From: Pseudomonas sp. FP2309
Lineage (GTDB): Bacteria > Pseudomonadota > Gammaproteobacteria > Pseudomonadales > Pseudomonadaceae
Direction of reading: 5' to 3'
NCBI RefSeq assembly: GCF_030687575.1
Contig: NZ_CP117439.1
Span: 2,657,501-2,721,500 of the forward strand
DNA length: 64,000 nucleotides
Under the pieces are notes generated by a model that worked only from the letters and a program-made list of their open reading frames with translations, did not search any database and had not been told where the DNA came from. Position numbers and translations under genes: made by a program. This document shows, in pieces, positions 18,646 to 28,475 of the stretch (its first letter is position 1; every line of letters starts with the position of its first letter).

Positions 18646-20058
18646 TCAGGCCCCGCGCACGGCCTTGAGCAACAACCCTTCAAACACCTGCTGTACCCGT
18701 GGATCATCACTGTGGGCCACGTTGAAACGCATCGAGTCGCGATGGGCCGGGTCGTTGCCGAACAGTGCGCCCGGCGCCAGTAACATGCTGTGTTTCAGCG
18801 CCTCCTGAGCGAGCACCTCGCCGTTCACCCCGCACGGCAGGCGTGCCCAGATAAACATCCCGCCTTCGAAGGCCATCGGCAGTTCGCAGCCGCAGTGCCG
18901 CAGCCATTGCTCGACGCGCCCACCGGCTTCCATCAAGCGCTGGACCATGCGCTTGCGGTGCCTGGCGTAGCTGCCTTCGCTGAGCAGGCGATAGACAATC
19001 TGTTCAAGCAGTTCCGAGGTCACGCCGCCGCTCATCAGCTTCATGTTGGTCAGGTTGGCCGCCAGTTGGGGCGCCGCCACCACAAAACTGACGCGGGTGT
19101 TGGCGCTGAGGATCTTGGAGAAGCCCGACAGGTAGGTGACCTGGTCCAGGCCGGCAACCGCTGCCAGGCGTGGTGGAGGGTTGGGGTGCAGGTCGCCATA
19201 AAGGTCATCCTCGACGATATGGCAGTGGTAGCGCTGGGTCAGTTGTAACAGGCGGAACGCTTGGCTTGGGCTGAAGGAATGGCTTGTGGGGTTATGCAGC
19301 ACGCTGGTGGTCAGGTACAGGCTGGGGCGATGTTCGGCCAGCAGGTGTTCGAGGGCGGTAAAGTCGAAGCCGTCGGGGCGACGCTCCAGGGTCACGACCT
19401 TGACGCCGTGCAAAGCCAGGTTGGCGTGAAAGTTGAAGTAGCACGGCGCGTCGAGCAGCACCGTGTCGCCGGGACGTGCGAGCAGGCGCATGAGCATGTC
19501 CAGACCCTGCACGGTGTTGGGGGTGGTGATGATCTGTTCCACCGGCACTGACAACCCTTCGCCATGCAGCTTCTGTTGCAACGCCTGGCGCAGCGGCAGC
19601 AACCCGGCGGGCGTGCCCAGCCCGGCGATGCGCAGCGACGGTGCGCGGACCACAGAGCGCATGGCCTGGCGCATGGCATCGTTGTCCAGCCACGCTTCCG
19701 GCAAATGCCCGCCGCCAGGGCGCAACTCGCCAGCGGCGGTGGTCAACGGCCGGCGCAATACGCTGAGCAAATCCTGCGGCAACAGGTCGACCCAGGCCGC
19801 TGACGCCGGGCGCGCGCTGTCCATCGCCACAAAGTAACCGCGGCCCTGGCTTGAGGTCAGCAGGTGGCGCCCGCGCAGGCGGTCCAGCGCCTCGTTGAGC
19901 GTGAACTTGCTGACGCCCAGGGTCTGGGTTAATTCACGCACCGAAGGCAACTTGCTGCCGGGTGCCCATTCGCCGTTTTCGATGGCCTGGCTGAACGCCT
20001 CGACGATCTGCTGCACCTTCGGCGCGCCTTCCACGAAGGCGATGGCGGATACAAACAT
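18646..20058 (-). CDS. MocR-type GntR regulator with aminotransferase-like domain
   Basis: 470 residues. Residues about 10-75 form a GntR winged helix ([38 protein letters not shown]). The rest is a fold-type I aminotransferase domain with the PLP Lys in [18 protein letters not shown] and the [12 protein letters not shown] segment. GGAAGG lies 4-5 nt before the ATG at 20058. It is divergent from the LysE-family exporter at 20220 (161 bp between), which is its likely target. The ligand is unknown; PLP or an amino acid is typical of the family. Confidence 0.93.
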   Translation of the reverse strand: MFVSAIAFVEGAPKVQQIVEAFSQAIENGEWAPGSKLPSVRELTQTLGVSKFTLNEALDRLRGRHLLTSSQGRGYFVAMDSARPASAAWVDLLPQDLLSVLRRPLTTAAGELRPGGGHLPEAWLDNDAMRQAMRSVVRAPSLRIAGLGTPAGLLPLRQALQQKLHGEGLSVPVEQIITTPNTVQGLDMLMRLLARPGDTVLLDAPCYFNFHANLALHGVKVVTLERRPDGFDFTALEHLLAEHRPSLYLTTSVLHNPTSHSFSPSQAFRLLQLTQRYHCHIVEDDLYGDLHPNPPPRLAAVAGLDQVTYLSGFSKILSANTRVSFVVAAPQLAANLTNMKLMSGGVTSELLEQIVYRLLSEGSYARHRKRMVQRLMEAGGRVEQWLRHCGCELPMAFEGGMFIWARLPCGVNGEVLAQEALKHSMLLAPGALFGNDPAHRDSMRFNVAHSDDPRVQQVFEGLLLKAVRGA

Positions 20059-20219
20059 AAACCTTCCCTGTGTTTACCGGCTGTTTTACCGGTGAGGTGA
20101 GGCCGGATTAGGCATCACTTTACCTGCCATGCGCAACGCCGCTTCCCTAGACTGCGTGCGATGCTGCCCGCAAGGGACCGTCGTCTGCCGTTGTATCTAC
20201 CCTCAAAAGGACTTGGCCC

Positions 20220-20852
20220 ATGACAAGTGCATTAACGCTGTCTTCGTTTCTCTACTTCCTGCTGTTCTGCGCCACCGTCACCTTCAGCCCCGGCCCCATG
20301 ACCCTGTTGCTGTTGAGTCTGGGTTTGAAGGATGGCCTGCGCCATTCGATCCCGGCGCAGATCGGCGCCAGTGTGTCCTACCTGATTTCGATCCTGATTT
20401 TTGCCGTAGGCTTCTCGGCCTTGATCAAGGGCAACGTTGCCATCACCCAGAGCATTCAGCTTGTCGGCGTGGCCTACATCCTTTACCTGGCCTGCAAACA
20501 GTGGACCAGCAGCGGCGTATCGATCGGCAAGGTGGCAGCCGTGGAAGGCTCGCGCAGCCTGTTCGGCAAGGGATTGTTGACCGGGTTTTCCAACCCCAAG
20601 GCCATCATTATGTTCAGCGCCGTGTTCCCGCAGTTCACGGGGGCAGGGGAGCACAGCTCGGCGGCCGACATCGCGATCCTCGGCACGACATTCCTGTTGC
20701 TGCAATTTGCCAGTGGTTGCTTGTATTGCTACTTCGGCCAACGCATCAAGCATGTGCTGGAAAACCCCACGCGTCGGGTGCTGCTGCAGCGAATCACGGC
20801 GGTGTTGCTGTTGGTGGTGGCGCTGATGTTGGCGCGCGGTTTTTCCCACTAG
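20220..20852 (+). CDS. LysE/RhtB-family amino-acid exporter
   Basis: 210 residues, about six hydrophobic segments, with the N-terminal family signature FSPGPMTLLLLSLGLKDG and the interior KGLLTGFSNPKAIIMFSAVF. Members export amino acids such as lysine, threonine, homoserine or cysteine. AAAGGA is 10 nt before the ATG. The divergent MocR gene probably regulates it. Substrate not determinable. Confidence 0.92.
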   Translation: MTSALTLSSFLYFLLFCATVTFSPGPMTLLLLSLGLKDGLRHSIPAQIGASVSYLISILIFAVGFSALIKGNVAITQSIQLVGVAYILYLACKQWTSSGVSIGKVAAVEGSRSLFGKGLLTGFSNPKAIIMFSAVFPQFTGAGEHSSAADIAILGTTFLLLQFASGCLYCYFGQRIKHVLENPTRRVLLQRITAVLLLVVALMLARGFSH

Positions 20853-20957
20853 ACGCTTTGGAACGGGTATTTGCGCGAGTGATGAGCTTATGAGTGGTAG
20901 TGGCGTATTGCTGGCGCCCTGATAGACTCCAGGCATTCATTCAGGATTACGCCGACC

Positions 20958-22016
20958 ATGCCAGCCGCCGGAGGAAAGGGACTTCCGCTCGCTCGCCGCT
21001 TGTACACATCTCGCACCTTGGGGCTGACGCTCGGATTTGTATGCGTGGTGTTTGGCATGTACCCGCTGAACCCGCCGTTGTGGGTGTGGGTCTGGATGGT
21101 GATCAACGCGTTTGTCTGGCCCTCCCTGGGCTACCAACTGTCGCTGCGTAGCGCCAATGCCCTGCGCAGCGAACGGCGCAACCTGTTGTTCGATTCGTTC
21201 TGCGGCGGCTTCTGGGCCGGCGCCATGCACTTCAACCCGCTGCCCGCCGTCACCAGCCTGTCAATGATGACCATGAACAACGTGGCCATCGGCGGTCTGC
21301 GTTTCATGCTCGCGGGCTGGGTTGCCCAGGCGTTGGGCATCGGCACGGCGCTGCTGATCTTCGCCCCCTCGTTCATCGCGGTGACCACCGAGGCGCAACT
21401 CTATGCCTGCCTGCCGATCCTGATGGTATATCCCTTGGCGCTGGGTTGGATCTGCTACCGCCAGGCGGTGACCCTGACTCGGCAAAAACACGAATTTCTA
21501 GCCCTGAGCCGCACCGACAGCTTGTCCGGCCTGCTCAACCATGGGGCCTGGAAAGACCATCTGGACATCGAATTTCAACGCTGCCGCCGCGAGCAGCAGG
21601 GCGCAGCGATTGCGCTGATCGACATCGACCATTTCAAGCTGATCAATGACACCTACGGTCACGTCACCGGCGACATCGTTCTGCGTCAACTGAGCAAAGT
21701 CCTGCGCCAGAGCCTGCGCATCCCCGACCTGGCCGGGCGCTACGGCGGGGATGAGTTCTGCGTAATCCTGCCCGGCATGCCACTCAACCGTGCCACTGAA
21801 GTGATGGACGCCTTGCGTGACCGCTTCAACGCCCTGGCCTACGCCCAGGACCCCACGTTGCGCGCCAGTTTGAGCATCGGCCTGGCGCTTTACCAGCCGG
21901 GGCATGTCGATGCGATCAGTTGGCTTAACGATGCCGACCTGGCGTTGTACGAGGCCAAGAGCAACGGACGCAACCGTGTCAACGCGGCGCAGGGCGTTTG
22001 GTTGCGGTCTGTTTAG
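20958..22016 (+). CDS. MASE2-GGDEF diguanylate cyclase (AdrA/DgcC-like)
   Basis: 352 residues. The N-terminal 160 residues match the MASE2 membrane domain (YTSRTLGLTLGFVCVVFGMY, WVWMVINAFVWPSLGYQ, ERRNLLFDSFCGGFW). The GGDEF domain runs from about 185, with intact RYGGDEFCVILPG and IDIDHFKLINDTYGH. It should be an active inner-membrane c-di-GMP synthase; in enterobacteria the MASE2 cyclase AdrA activates cellulose synthesis. No cellulose genes are nearby, so the role here is inferred only at the level of c-di-GMP. AGGA lies 10 nt upstream of the start. Confidence 0.93.
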   Translation: MPAAGGKGLPLARRLYTSRTLGLTLGFVCVVFGMYPLNPPLWVWVWMVINAFVWPSLGYQLSLRSANALRSERRNLLFDSFCGGFWAGAMHFNPLPAVTSLSMMTMNNVAIGGLRFMLAGWVAQALGIGTALLIFAPSFIAVTTEAQLYACLPILMVYPLALGWICYRQAVTLTRQKHEFLALSRTDSLSGLLNHGAWKDHLDIEFQRCRREQQGAAIALIDIDHFKLINDTYGHVTGDIVLRQLSKVLRQSLRIPDLAGRYGGDEFCVILPGMPLNRATEVMDALRDRFNALAYAQDPTLRASLSIGLALYQPGHVDAISWLNDADLALYEAKSNGRNRVNAAQGVWLRSV

Positions 22017-22061
22017 TGGGGTAGGGTGGAGCGGTCCCTCACACAAAACAAGGATCGGTTT

Positions 22062-23291
22062 ATGCTCTTCACCTTCCCCCGTACCCTTCTGGCCGTCACC
22101 CTGGCGTTGTCGTTCCCACTGGCGGCTTACAGTGCCGAACCCCACAAGCAGATCCAGGCGGACGCTCAGCAGTACAAGGCTGAGGCCCTGACACTGCTGG
22201 AGCGCCTGGTGAACATTGACTCGGGCTCTGGCTACGGGCCGGGCCTGACCCAGGTCAGCGAGATCGCGGTCGACGAACTGACACAGCTGGGCTTCAGTAT
22301 CGAACGGGTACCGGATGCCGCCGCCAACAGCAGCCATGTGATTGCCACCCTGAAAGGCAGCGGCAAGGCCAAGATTTTGCTGATGGCCCACATGGACACC
22401 GTGTTTAAAGAAGGCTCAGCCGCCGAGCGCCCGTTCCAGATCAAGGACGGCCGCGCCTATGGGCCCGGCGTGATGGACGACAAAGGCGGCATCGTCGCCG
22501 GTATCTACGCGCTCAAAGTCCTCAAAAACCAGGGCTTCAAGGACTTCGGGCAAATCACCTTTCTGCTCGATGCCAGCGAAGAAACCGGCTCCGACATCGC
22601 CTCCGATCTGATTCGCAACACCGCCAAAGCCCACGACGTGACGCTGAACCTCGAACCCGGCCGCCCCGCAGACGGCCTGGTGGTATGGCGCAAAGGCAGC
22701 GCCACCGCTGTGGTCGAAGTCAAAGGCAAAGCCGCCCACGCCGGGGTCGCCCCGGAACTGGGGCGCAACGCGGCCATGGAAGCCGCGCACCAGATCCTGC
22801 AACTGGGCAAGCTGGGCGATGAAGAGAAAAAAACCACCATCAACTTCACCGTGATCAAGGCCGGCGACCGCACCAACGTCATCCCCGACCAAGCCACCGC
22901 CAAAGCCGACGTGCGCGCCGCATTGCCGGAAGAGTTCGATCGGATCGAGAAAGACCTGGTACGCGTTTCAGCGAACAAACTGATCCCGGAAACCGAAGTC
23001 ACCACCAGCCTCAAACGCGGCCTGCCGCCGATGCCACAGACGCCGGAATCGGACAAATTGGTAGCGATCGCCCAGGGGATTTATGGGGAACTGGGCAAAA
23101 CGTTGACGATTGAAGGCAGCGGCGGCGCGGCGGATGCGAGCCTGTCGGCCGGGGTGGGCACGCCTACATTGGATGGGTTTGGGATTGTGGGGGGCAATAT
23201 TCACACGCCCGAGGAGTATGCCGAGGTGGAGAGTGTGGTGCCGCGGGTTTACCTGCTTAGCCGGATGATTATGGAGCTTTCGAAGCGGTGA
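22062..23291 (+). CDS. Secreted M20-family metallopeptidase, glutamate carboxypeptidase (CpG2)-like
   Basis: 409 residues with a Sec signal (MLFTFPRTLLAVTLALS..AYSAEP). The zinc residues of carboxypeptidase G2 are all visible: His in MAHMDTVF, bridging Asp in YGPGVMDDKGG, catalytic Glu in DASEETGS, Glu in LNLEPGRP and His in GNIHTPEEYAE. The dimerisation insert is present (about 200-310). Predicted periplasmic release of C-terminal glutamate from folate- or peptide-type substrates. Start 22062 is chosen for AAGGAT 7 nt upstream. A terminator follows at 23297. Confidence 0.9.
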   Translation: MLFTFPRTLLAVTLALSFPLAAYSAEPHKQIQADAQQYKAEALTLLERLVNIDSGSGYGPGLTQVSEIAVDELTQLGFSIERVPDAAANSSHVIATLKGSGKAKILLMAHMDTVFKEGSAAERPFQIKDGRAYGPGVMDDKGGIVAGIYALKVLKNQGFKDFGQITFLLDASEETGSDIASDLIRNTAKAHDVTLNLEPGRPADGLVVWRKGSATAVVEVKGKAAHAGVAPELGRNAAMEAAHQILQLGKLGDEEKKTTINFTVIKAGDRTNVIPDQATAKADVRAALPEEFDRIEKDLVRVSANKLIPETEVTTSLKRGLPPMPQTPESDKLVAIAQGIYGELGKTLTIEGSGGAADASLSAGVGTPTLDGFGIVGGNIHTPEEYAEVESVVPRVYLLSRMIMELSKR

Positions 23292-23296
23292 TTGAG

Positions 23297-23330
23297 GGCT
23301 CACCCAGCCGTCTTGGATGAGCCGGTTTTT
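23297..23330 (+). terminator. Rho-independent terminator after the M20 peptidase
   Basis: GGCTCA (23297-23302) pairs with TGAGCC (23318-23323), extended by CCCA with TGG and one bulge, followed by GGTTTTT. It lies 6 bp after the stop codon. Confidence 0.7.
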
Positions 23331-23763
23331 AGGGAAGTGGGCTTCTGGGGTGAATAGGCTTGGGAGTGTAATGAGCTTCTGGGTTAATGAGTTGCTGGGA
23401 GAGATAGGCTGGGCCGCCGTCGGGGTCGATGCGCTGCACCACCACCGGCGTATCGCCAATGGGGACAAAGCGCGCGCTCTGAAACATATGCACCAGGGTC
23501 AAGGTGCCGGTGGCCTGGCACGTTGCCACGGTGGTACTGGGGAAGAGTGAGCGATTGATGGGGGCGACGATTGCCACCTCGTCACCGACCTTGAACACCT
23601 GCTCGACATCCAGTGCCGAAAAGCTGAAAAAACGCTCGGCCCAGGCATCGTAGTGGTTGAGGCAACGGCGGAAGTCGCTGAGGACGGACTCGACGTCGCG
23701 CGTCTTCGAGTCCATCGCCGCCAGCACCAGAAAGCCAATGGCTTGGCTGGTTCCGTTGATCAT
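23329..23763 (-). CDS. Hypothetical protein
   Basis: 144 residues from ATG 23763 (MINGTSQAIGF); an in-frame upstream ATG at 23820 is less likely. No family recognised. The sequence reads like a soluble protein (DFRRCLNHYDAWAERFFSFS, VFKVGDEVAIVAPINRS) with a Pro-rich tail. A 6-bp GC hairpin sits 5 bp upstream of the ATG. Frame length and codon pattern support coding, but without a recognised homologue confidence is moderate. Confidence 0.5.
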   Translation of the reverse strand: MINGTSQAIGFLVLAAMDSKTRDVESVLSDFRRCLNHYDAWAERFFSFSALDVEQVFKVGDEVAIVAPINRSLFPSTTVATCQATGTLTLVHMFQSARFVPIGDTPVVVQRIDPDGGPAYLSQQLINPEAHYTPKPIHPRSPLP

Positions 23764-23873
23764 GATGCGGCCCCGTTGCCTGGGGCCTTCAAAAAAATAA
23801 CCATCTGCAATCCTTCGCACTGTTTGATCAGGCGAAGGACTTTGCAGAGGTTCTCAGGGGAGGGGAGTAGAGG

Positions 23874-26800
23874 TTATCCGGCGCTTGCGTGGGACGTTTC
23901 GACAACCTCTGTCTTCTCTCGCCCCAGCACCAGGCTGCACAGCGCCGGCAGGAACAACAGCGTCAACACGGTGCCAACCAATACGCCGCCGATCAGCACG
24001 AACGCCAGGGACGACCAGAACACCGACAACGTCAGCGGAATGAACGCCAGCGCCGCTGCCAACGCGGTCAATATCACCGGGCGGGCTCGCCGTACCGTGG
24101 CTTCGACGATGGCCTCGCGAATCGGCATGCCGTGGTCCTGGTTCTGGCGGATCTGGTCGGTAAAGATCAGCGTGTTGCGCATCAGGATCCCGCCGATGCC
24201 GATCAGCCCCAGGATCGCGTTAAACCCAAAGGGCTGGTTGAACAGCAGCAGGGTCGGCACCGCGCCGATCAAGCCCAGAGGGGCGGTGGCGAAGACCATG
24301 AACATCACGCCGAAGGAGCGCACCTGGAACATGATCACGGTGAGGGTCAGCAGGATCATGATCGGGAACAGCGCCGCCAGGGCAGCGTTGGCCTTGGCGC
24401 TTTCTTCCACCGGGCCGCCGATGTCGATCCGGTAGCCGGCCGGCAGTGTGGCGATCAGCGGTTGCAGGTCCTTGTACACCGCCATTTCCACGTCGGGCGG
24501 TTGTACGCCGTCGATGATGTCGGCGCGCACTTCCACGGTACTCGCACGGTCACGACGCTTGAGGATGGGTTCTTCCATTACCGCCTGGAAGTGCCCGACC
24601 TGAGCCAGTGGCACCGAGGTGCCCGCGCTGTTGGTCAGGGTCATGTTGTTGAGGTTGTCGAGGTTCTCCCGCTGATTGCCCTGGGCACGGGCGACCACGG
24701 ACACGGTGCGGTTGCCCTCGCGCACTTCGGTGATCGGGTTGCCGCTGAGCAGGGCATTGAGCTGAGACTTGACCTCGTCAGGGGTGAAGCCCAGCAGGCG
24801 CAGGCGGTCTTGATCCAGGACCAGGCGATACCCGCTGGCGCGCTCGCCCCAATCGAGGAAGGTGTCCTTGGTCAGGGCGTTGGCGGCGACCACGCCGCGC
24901 ACCTCTTCGGACAAGCCGCGCAGCACATCCAGGTTCGGGCCCGACACGCGAAACACGACCGGGAACGGCACCGGCGGCCCGAACAGCAACTGTGTGACAC
25001 GCACCCGCGCGGCCGGGAATTCGCCGGCCGCGATACGTTCATGCATGCGCAGCTTCAAGGCATCACGTGCGTGGGAATCGGGCGTTTGCACGATCAATTT
25101 GGCGAACGCCGGGTCGGGCAGTTCCGGGTTCAACGACAGGAAAAAGCGCGGTGCGCCGCCGCCCACATAGGTGTCGACCATGCGTGTCTGTGGCTCCTGC
25201 AGCAAGGCTTTTTCCAGCTGCGCCGCCACCGCCTCGGTGCTTTTGAATGCGCTGCCGGGCGGCATGTACACCTCAAGGATCAGCTCGGAACGGTCGGAGT
25301 TGGGGAAGAACTGCTTGTTCACCACGGCCATGCCCAGGCCACTCAGCACGAATGCCGCCACCACCAGCCCCGTCACCAGCCAGCGCTGACGCACGCAGGC
25401 TTGCACCAGGCTGCGAAGTGTCTGGTAGTAGCGCCCGGCATAGATTGCGTCGTGGCCACCGGGGACCGGTTTGATCTGCGGCAGCAACTTCACGCCCAGA
25501 TACGGTGTGAACACCACGGCTACCAGCCAGGATGCGATCAGCGCAAACCCGACGATCCAAAAGATATTGCCGGCGTATTCCCCAGCGGCTGAACGTGCAA
25601 AGCCCACCGGCAGAAAACCGATGATCGTCACCAGCGTACCGGTCAGCATTGGCGCGGCGGTGGAGCTCCAGGCAAACGTGGCGGCGTGAATCCGGTCGAA
25701 ACCTTCCTCCAGTTTCACCACCATCATTTCGATGGCGATGATTGCATCGTCCACCAGCAAACCCAGGGAAATAATCAGCGCGCCGAGGGTGATGCGGTCG
25801 AACTCGCGGCCCGTCATCAGCATGATCACAAACACGATGGACAGGGTCAGCGGCACCGCAGCCGCCACCACCAAGCCCACGCGGAAGCCCAGGGCCAGCA
25901 GGCTGATGACCATCACCACGGCCAGGGCGACGAAGAATTTGAGCATGAACTCATTCACCGCCAGTGTGATGTTCTTGGCCTGGTCGGAGACCTTGGCGAA
26001 GTTCACGCCCAGGGGCAGATCCGCCTGGATCCTGGCTTCCTGGGCCTTGAGGCTTTGGTCCAGTTCCAGGCCGTTCCAGTGTTTTTCCATGATCACGCCG
26101 AGCATCAGCGCCGGGTCACCTTGATGGCGGATGCGGTAGCTGGGCGGGTCTTCGTAGCCACGGCTGACGGTGGCCACGTCGGCGATGCGCAGCACCCGGC
26201 CGTTGACCTGCAGCGGCACATTTTCAATCAGTGCCAGACTGTCGAATGCGCCATCGATACGGATGTAGGCGCGCGCGCCTGCGGTTTCCACAAAGCCCGA
26301 AGGCGCCACCGCGTTTTGCGCGGCAAGGGCGGCGAAGATCTGATCGGGCTTGATGCCAAGGGTGGCCAGGCGCTCATAGGAAAACTCGACAAAGATGCGC
26401 TGAGCCTGCTCGCCGAGGATATTGACCTTCTTCACTCCCGGCAGGTTGAGCAGGCCCTGGCGCAGGTCCTCGGCCATTTGCACTTGTTGGCGGTGAGGCA
26501 GGTGCTCGGCTTCCAGCGCATACAGTGCGAAATACACATCGGAATATTCATCGTTGAAGAACGGTCCGATCACGCCCTTGGGCAGTCTGGCGGCTTCATC
26601 GCTGAGCTTTTTGCGGGTCTGGTAGAACAGCTCCTGAATCTCGCTGGCGCGTGTGGATTCGAGGAAAGTCATGCGCATCGACACCAGTCCCGGCTGGGCG
26701 ATGGTCTCGACGCGGTCGTAGCCGTCCAGCTCCTGCAGGCGTTTTTCCAGGCGGTCGGCCACTTGCTCTTGCATTTCCTGGGCCGTGGCGCCGGGCCACG

Positions 26801-26963
26801 CGGCGCTGATGGTCATGACCTTGACGGTAAACAGTGGGTCTTCGGCGCGCCCCAGTTTGCCGAACGCGAAAACCCCGGCGGCGAGGATCGCAATGATCAG
26901 GAACAGCGTGACGGCGCGATGCTTGACCGCCAGCTCAGAGAGGTTGATGCCGCGCATGCTCAT
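23874..26963 (-). CDS. RND-family efflux permease (HAE1 type)
   Basis: 1029 residues, inner-membrane proton/drug antiporter with the standard duplicated layout: TM1 near residue 18 (AVTLFLIIAILAAGVFAFG), a large periplasmic loop, TM2-6, TM7 near 530, a second loop and TM8-12. TM4 has the proton-relay acids in SLGLLVDDAIIAIEMMV. The start overlaps the adaptor stop by 4 bp (ATGA), so the two are translationally coupled. No outer-membrane factor follows; the pump must borrow one. Substrate unknown. Confidence 0.93.
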   Translation of the reverse strand: MSMRGINLSELAVKHRAVTLFLIIAILAAGVFAFGKLGRAEDPLFTVKVMTISAAWPGATAQEMQEQVADRLEKRLQELDGYDRVETIAQPGLVSMRMTFLESTRASEIQELFYQTRKKLSDEAARLPKGVIGPFFNDEYSDVYFALYALEAEHLPHRQQVQMAEDLRQGLLNLPGVKKVNILGEQAQRIFVEFSYERLATLGIKPDQIFAALAAQNAVAPSGFVETAGARAYIRIDGAFDSLALIENVPLQVNGRVLRIADVATVSRGYEDPPSYRIRHQGDPALMLGVIMEKHWNGLELDQSLKAQEARIQADLPLGVNFAKVSDQAKNITLAVNEFMLKFFVALAVVMVISLLALGFRVGLVVAAAVPLTLSIVFVIMLMTGREFDRITLGALIISLGLLVDDAIIAIEMMVVKLEEGFDRIHAATFAWSSTAAPMLTGTLVTIIGFLPVGFARSAAGEYAGNIFWIVGFALIASWLVAVVFTPYLGVKLLPQIKPVPGGHDAIYAGRYYQTLRSLVQACVRQRWLVTGLVVAAFVLSGLGMAVVNKQFFPNSDRSELILEVYMPPGSAFKSTEAVAAQLEKALLQEPQTRMVDTYVGGGAPRFFLSLNPELPDPAFAKLIVQTPDSHARDALKLRMHERIAAGEFPAARVRVTQLLFGPPVPFPVVFRVSGPNLDVLRGLSEEVRGVVAANALTKDTFLDWGERASGYRLVLDQDRLRLLGFTPDEVKSQLNALLSGNPITEVREGNRTVSVVARAQGNQRENLDNLNNMTLTNSAGTSVPLAQVGHFQAVMEEPILKRRDRASTVEVRADIIDGVQPPDVEMAVYKDLQPLIATLPAGYRIDIGGPVEESAKANAALAALFPIMILLTLTVIMFQVRSFGVMFMVFATAPLGLIGAVPTLLLFNQPFGFNAILGLIGIGGILMRNTLIFTDQIRQNQDHGMPIREAIVEATVRRARPVILTALAAALAFIPLTLSVFWSSLAFVLIGGVLVGTVLTLLFLPALCSLVLGREKTEVVETSHASAG

Positions 26964-28066
26964 TGATCCTTTTTGCGGTTGAGGGCCAATGCCTGGGCGG
27001 GCTGCAGGCGCACCGCATCACCGCTGTGCAGCAGGTGGGCGCCGAGGGCGACGACGGTTTGCCCTGGGCGCACGCCGCTGTCGAGCAGGGCATCCTCCTG
27101 GCCGAGACTGGCGACCTTCACCGGGGCAAAGCTGACGTTATTGTCGGCGCCGATCAGCCAGACCCCAGGACCTTGCCCGGCGTCATGCAAGGCGCCGATG
27201 GGCACGCGGGTTTGCTGGGCCTGGCCGTCGCCTTGCAGGCGTACGGTAATGGTCGAGCCCAGGGCAAAGCGGTCTACGGCGCCATGCAACACATAGCGGG
27301 CGCGGTAGGTGCGGGTGACCGGGTCGGCGCTGGCGGAGAGTTCGCGCAGGGAGGCCGTCACCGCCTGGTCAGGTGCGCCAAAGGGGAAGGCCAGGGCTTT
27401 TTGCGAGGCTTGATCGCGTCTGTTTTCCGGCAGGTTGACGATGGCTTCGCGGGCGCCATCATGGGCCAGGCGCGCGACGATTTGTCCTTCGGCGACCACT
27501 TGGCCGCGATCGACCCGCACGTCGGTAATGATGCCGTCGCCATCGGCCTTGAGCACTGAGTAGGTACGGCGGTTTTCGATCTGGCTGGCATCGGATTGCG
27601 CCGAGGCCAGCTCGGCTTCGGCGACCCGCAGGGCTGTTGCCGATTGATCGAAGATCTGCCGTGACACCGCGCCGGTGCTGGCCAGGCGTTGGTAGCGGTT
27701 TGCATCATCGCGGCGTTGACGCAGTTGCGCCTGGGCGGCGTTGACGCGGTTCCTGGCTGAGCGCAGGGCCAGTTCGAAGTCACCGATATCCAGCACCAGC
27801 AGGGTGTCGCCACGGGACACGTGCTGGCCGGGGTCCACCTTACGGTCGATCACCTTGCCGCTGACCCGAAAGCCCAAGTCGCTTTCCGTGCGGGCCGCGA
27901 CCACGCCGGTGTAGGCGCTTTGCCGGGTGCCGACGGCGTCGACCTGGGCGGCGAGCACCAGGCGCGGAGGGGTCATTGGGGCGGCGCTGTCTGCCTGGCT
28001 GTTACAGCCACTGAGGAGGCTTAACAGGGCCAGGGGCGTGAGAAAGCGCAGGGGGAGAGGGTGCAT
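26960..28066 (-). CDS. RND efflux periplasmic adaptor lipoprotein
   Basis: 368 residues. A lipoprotein signal with lipobox LSGC (Cys near residue 21) anchors it to the inner membrane. Then come the barrel-sandwich half (GKVIDRKVDPGQHVSRGDTL), an alpha hairpin (about 100-165, NRVNAAQAQLRQRRDDANRY), the returning lipoyl half and a beta-barrel domain. GGAG lies 6 nt before the ATG. Forms an operon with the RND permease. The promoter region at 28067-28168 is AT-rich with a TAATATTA palindrome. Confidence 0.92.
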   Translation of the reverse strand: MHPLPLRFLTPLALLSLLSGCNSQADSAAPMTPPRLVLAAQVDAVGTRQSAYTGVVAARTESDLGFRVSGKVIDRKVDPGQHVSRGDTLLVLDIGDFELALRSARNRVNAAQAQLRQRRDDANRYQRLASTGAVSRQIFDQSATALRVAEAELASAQSDASQIENRRTYSVLKADGDGIITDVRVDRGQVVAEGQIVARLAHDGAREAIVNLPENRRDQASQKALAFPFGAPDQAVTASLRELSASADPVTRTYRARYVLHGAVDRFALGSTITVRLQGDGQAQQTRVPIGALHDAGQGPGVWLIGADNNVSFAPVKVASLGQEDALLDSGVRPGQTVVALGAHLLHSGDAVRLQPAQALALNRKKDQ

Positions 28067-28475
28067 GTCGGGCTCCAGGGGTGACCATCGGGCAAAAAAT
28101 TACGGACATAATTTTTCACTAATATTATGGTCGAAATATAAATTAATCCAGCCCCCTGGATAATCACCATGGCAAATGCCCCTGCACCGACACGCAGCCT
28201 GTTGTTTTTACTGGTAGCCCCACCGCACTGGGTGAAGTCGCGACCCCGTTGATCACTCCGGGCCTCGGCGCCATCGAGCAGGCGTTGGTGGCCCCAACGG
28301 GTTCGGCCTTGAAGGCTGCAGGTGGGCTTTGCCGTGCTGACCTTCACTGCGTATCACCTGTTACGTGAGCGCCCGCGCAAAGCATTGTCCTATGTATAGA
28401 ACGAATAACGTTATTTTTGCCGTCTAGTATCCATGGATGGAGGGAATTAGGCTGTCTGCACTTTGGAGGACCATC
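28067..28475. other. Spacer between the RND operon and the pirin gene
   Basis: 409 bp without an intact gene. It holds an AT-rich block (28095-28150) with the palindrome TAATATTA, probably the RND promoter/operator region, then the MFS remnant at 28169-28399 and about 75 bp of leader for the pirin gene. Confidence 0.7.
28169..28399 (+). pseudogene. Remnant of an MFS (Bcr/CflA-like) transporter, frameshifted and internally deleted
   Basis: Three short open stretches in two frames join into one protein-like string: MANAPAPTRSLLFLL (frame of 28169), then SPTALGEVATPLITPGLGAI and EQALVAPTGSALKA (shifted frame), then VGFAVLTFTAYHLLRERPRK to a stop at 28397 (original frame). The first parts look like the N-terminus and TM1 of a Bcr/CflA-type MFS protein and the last like its C-terminal helix and tail. 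About 75 codons remain of a family of about 400, so most of the gene is deleted. It lies divergent to the RND operon. Family assignment is from memory of related N-termini. Confidence 0.5.

Noticed and set aside
28021..28347. A 108-codon minus-strand frame across the RND adaptor start and its upstream spacer
   Set aside because: It covers the adaptor N-terminus in another frame and an AT-rich promoter. The plus-strand MFS remnant explains the rest.
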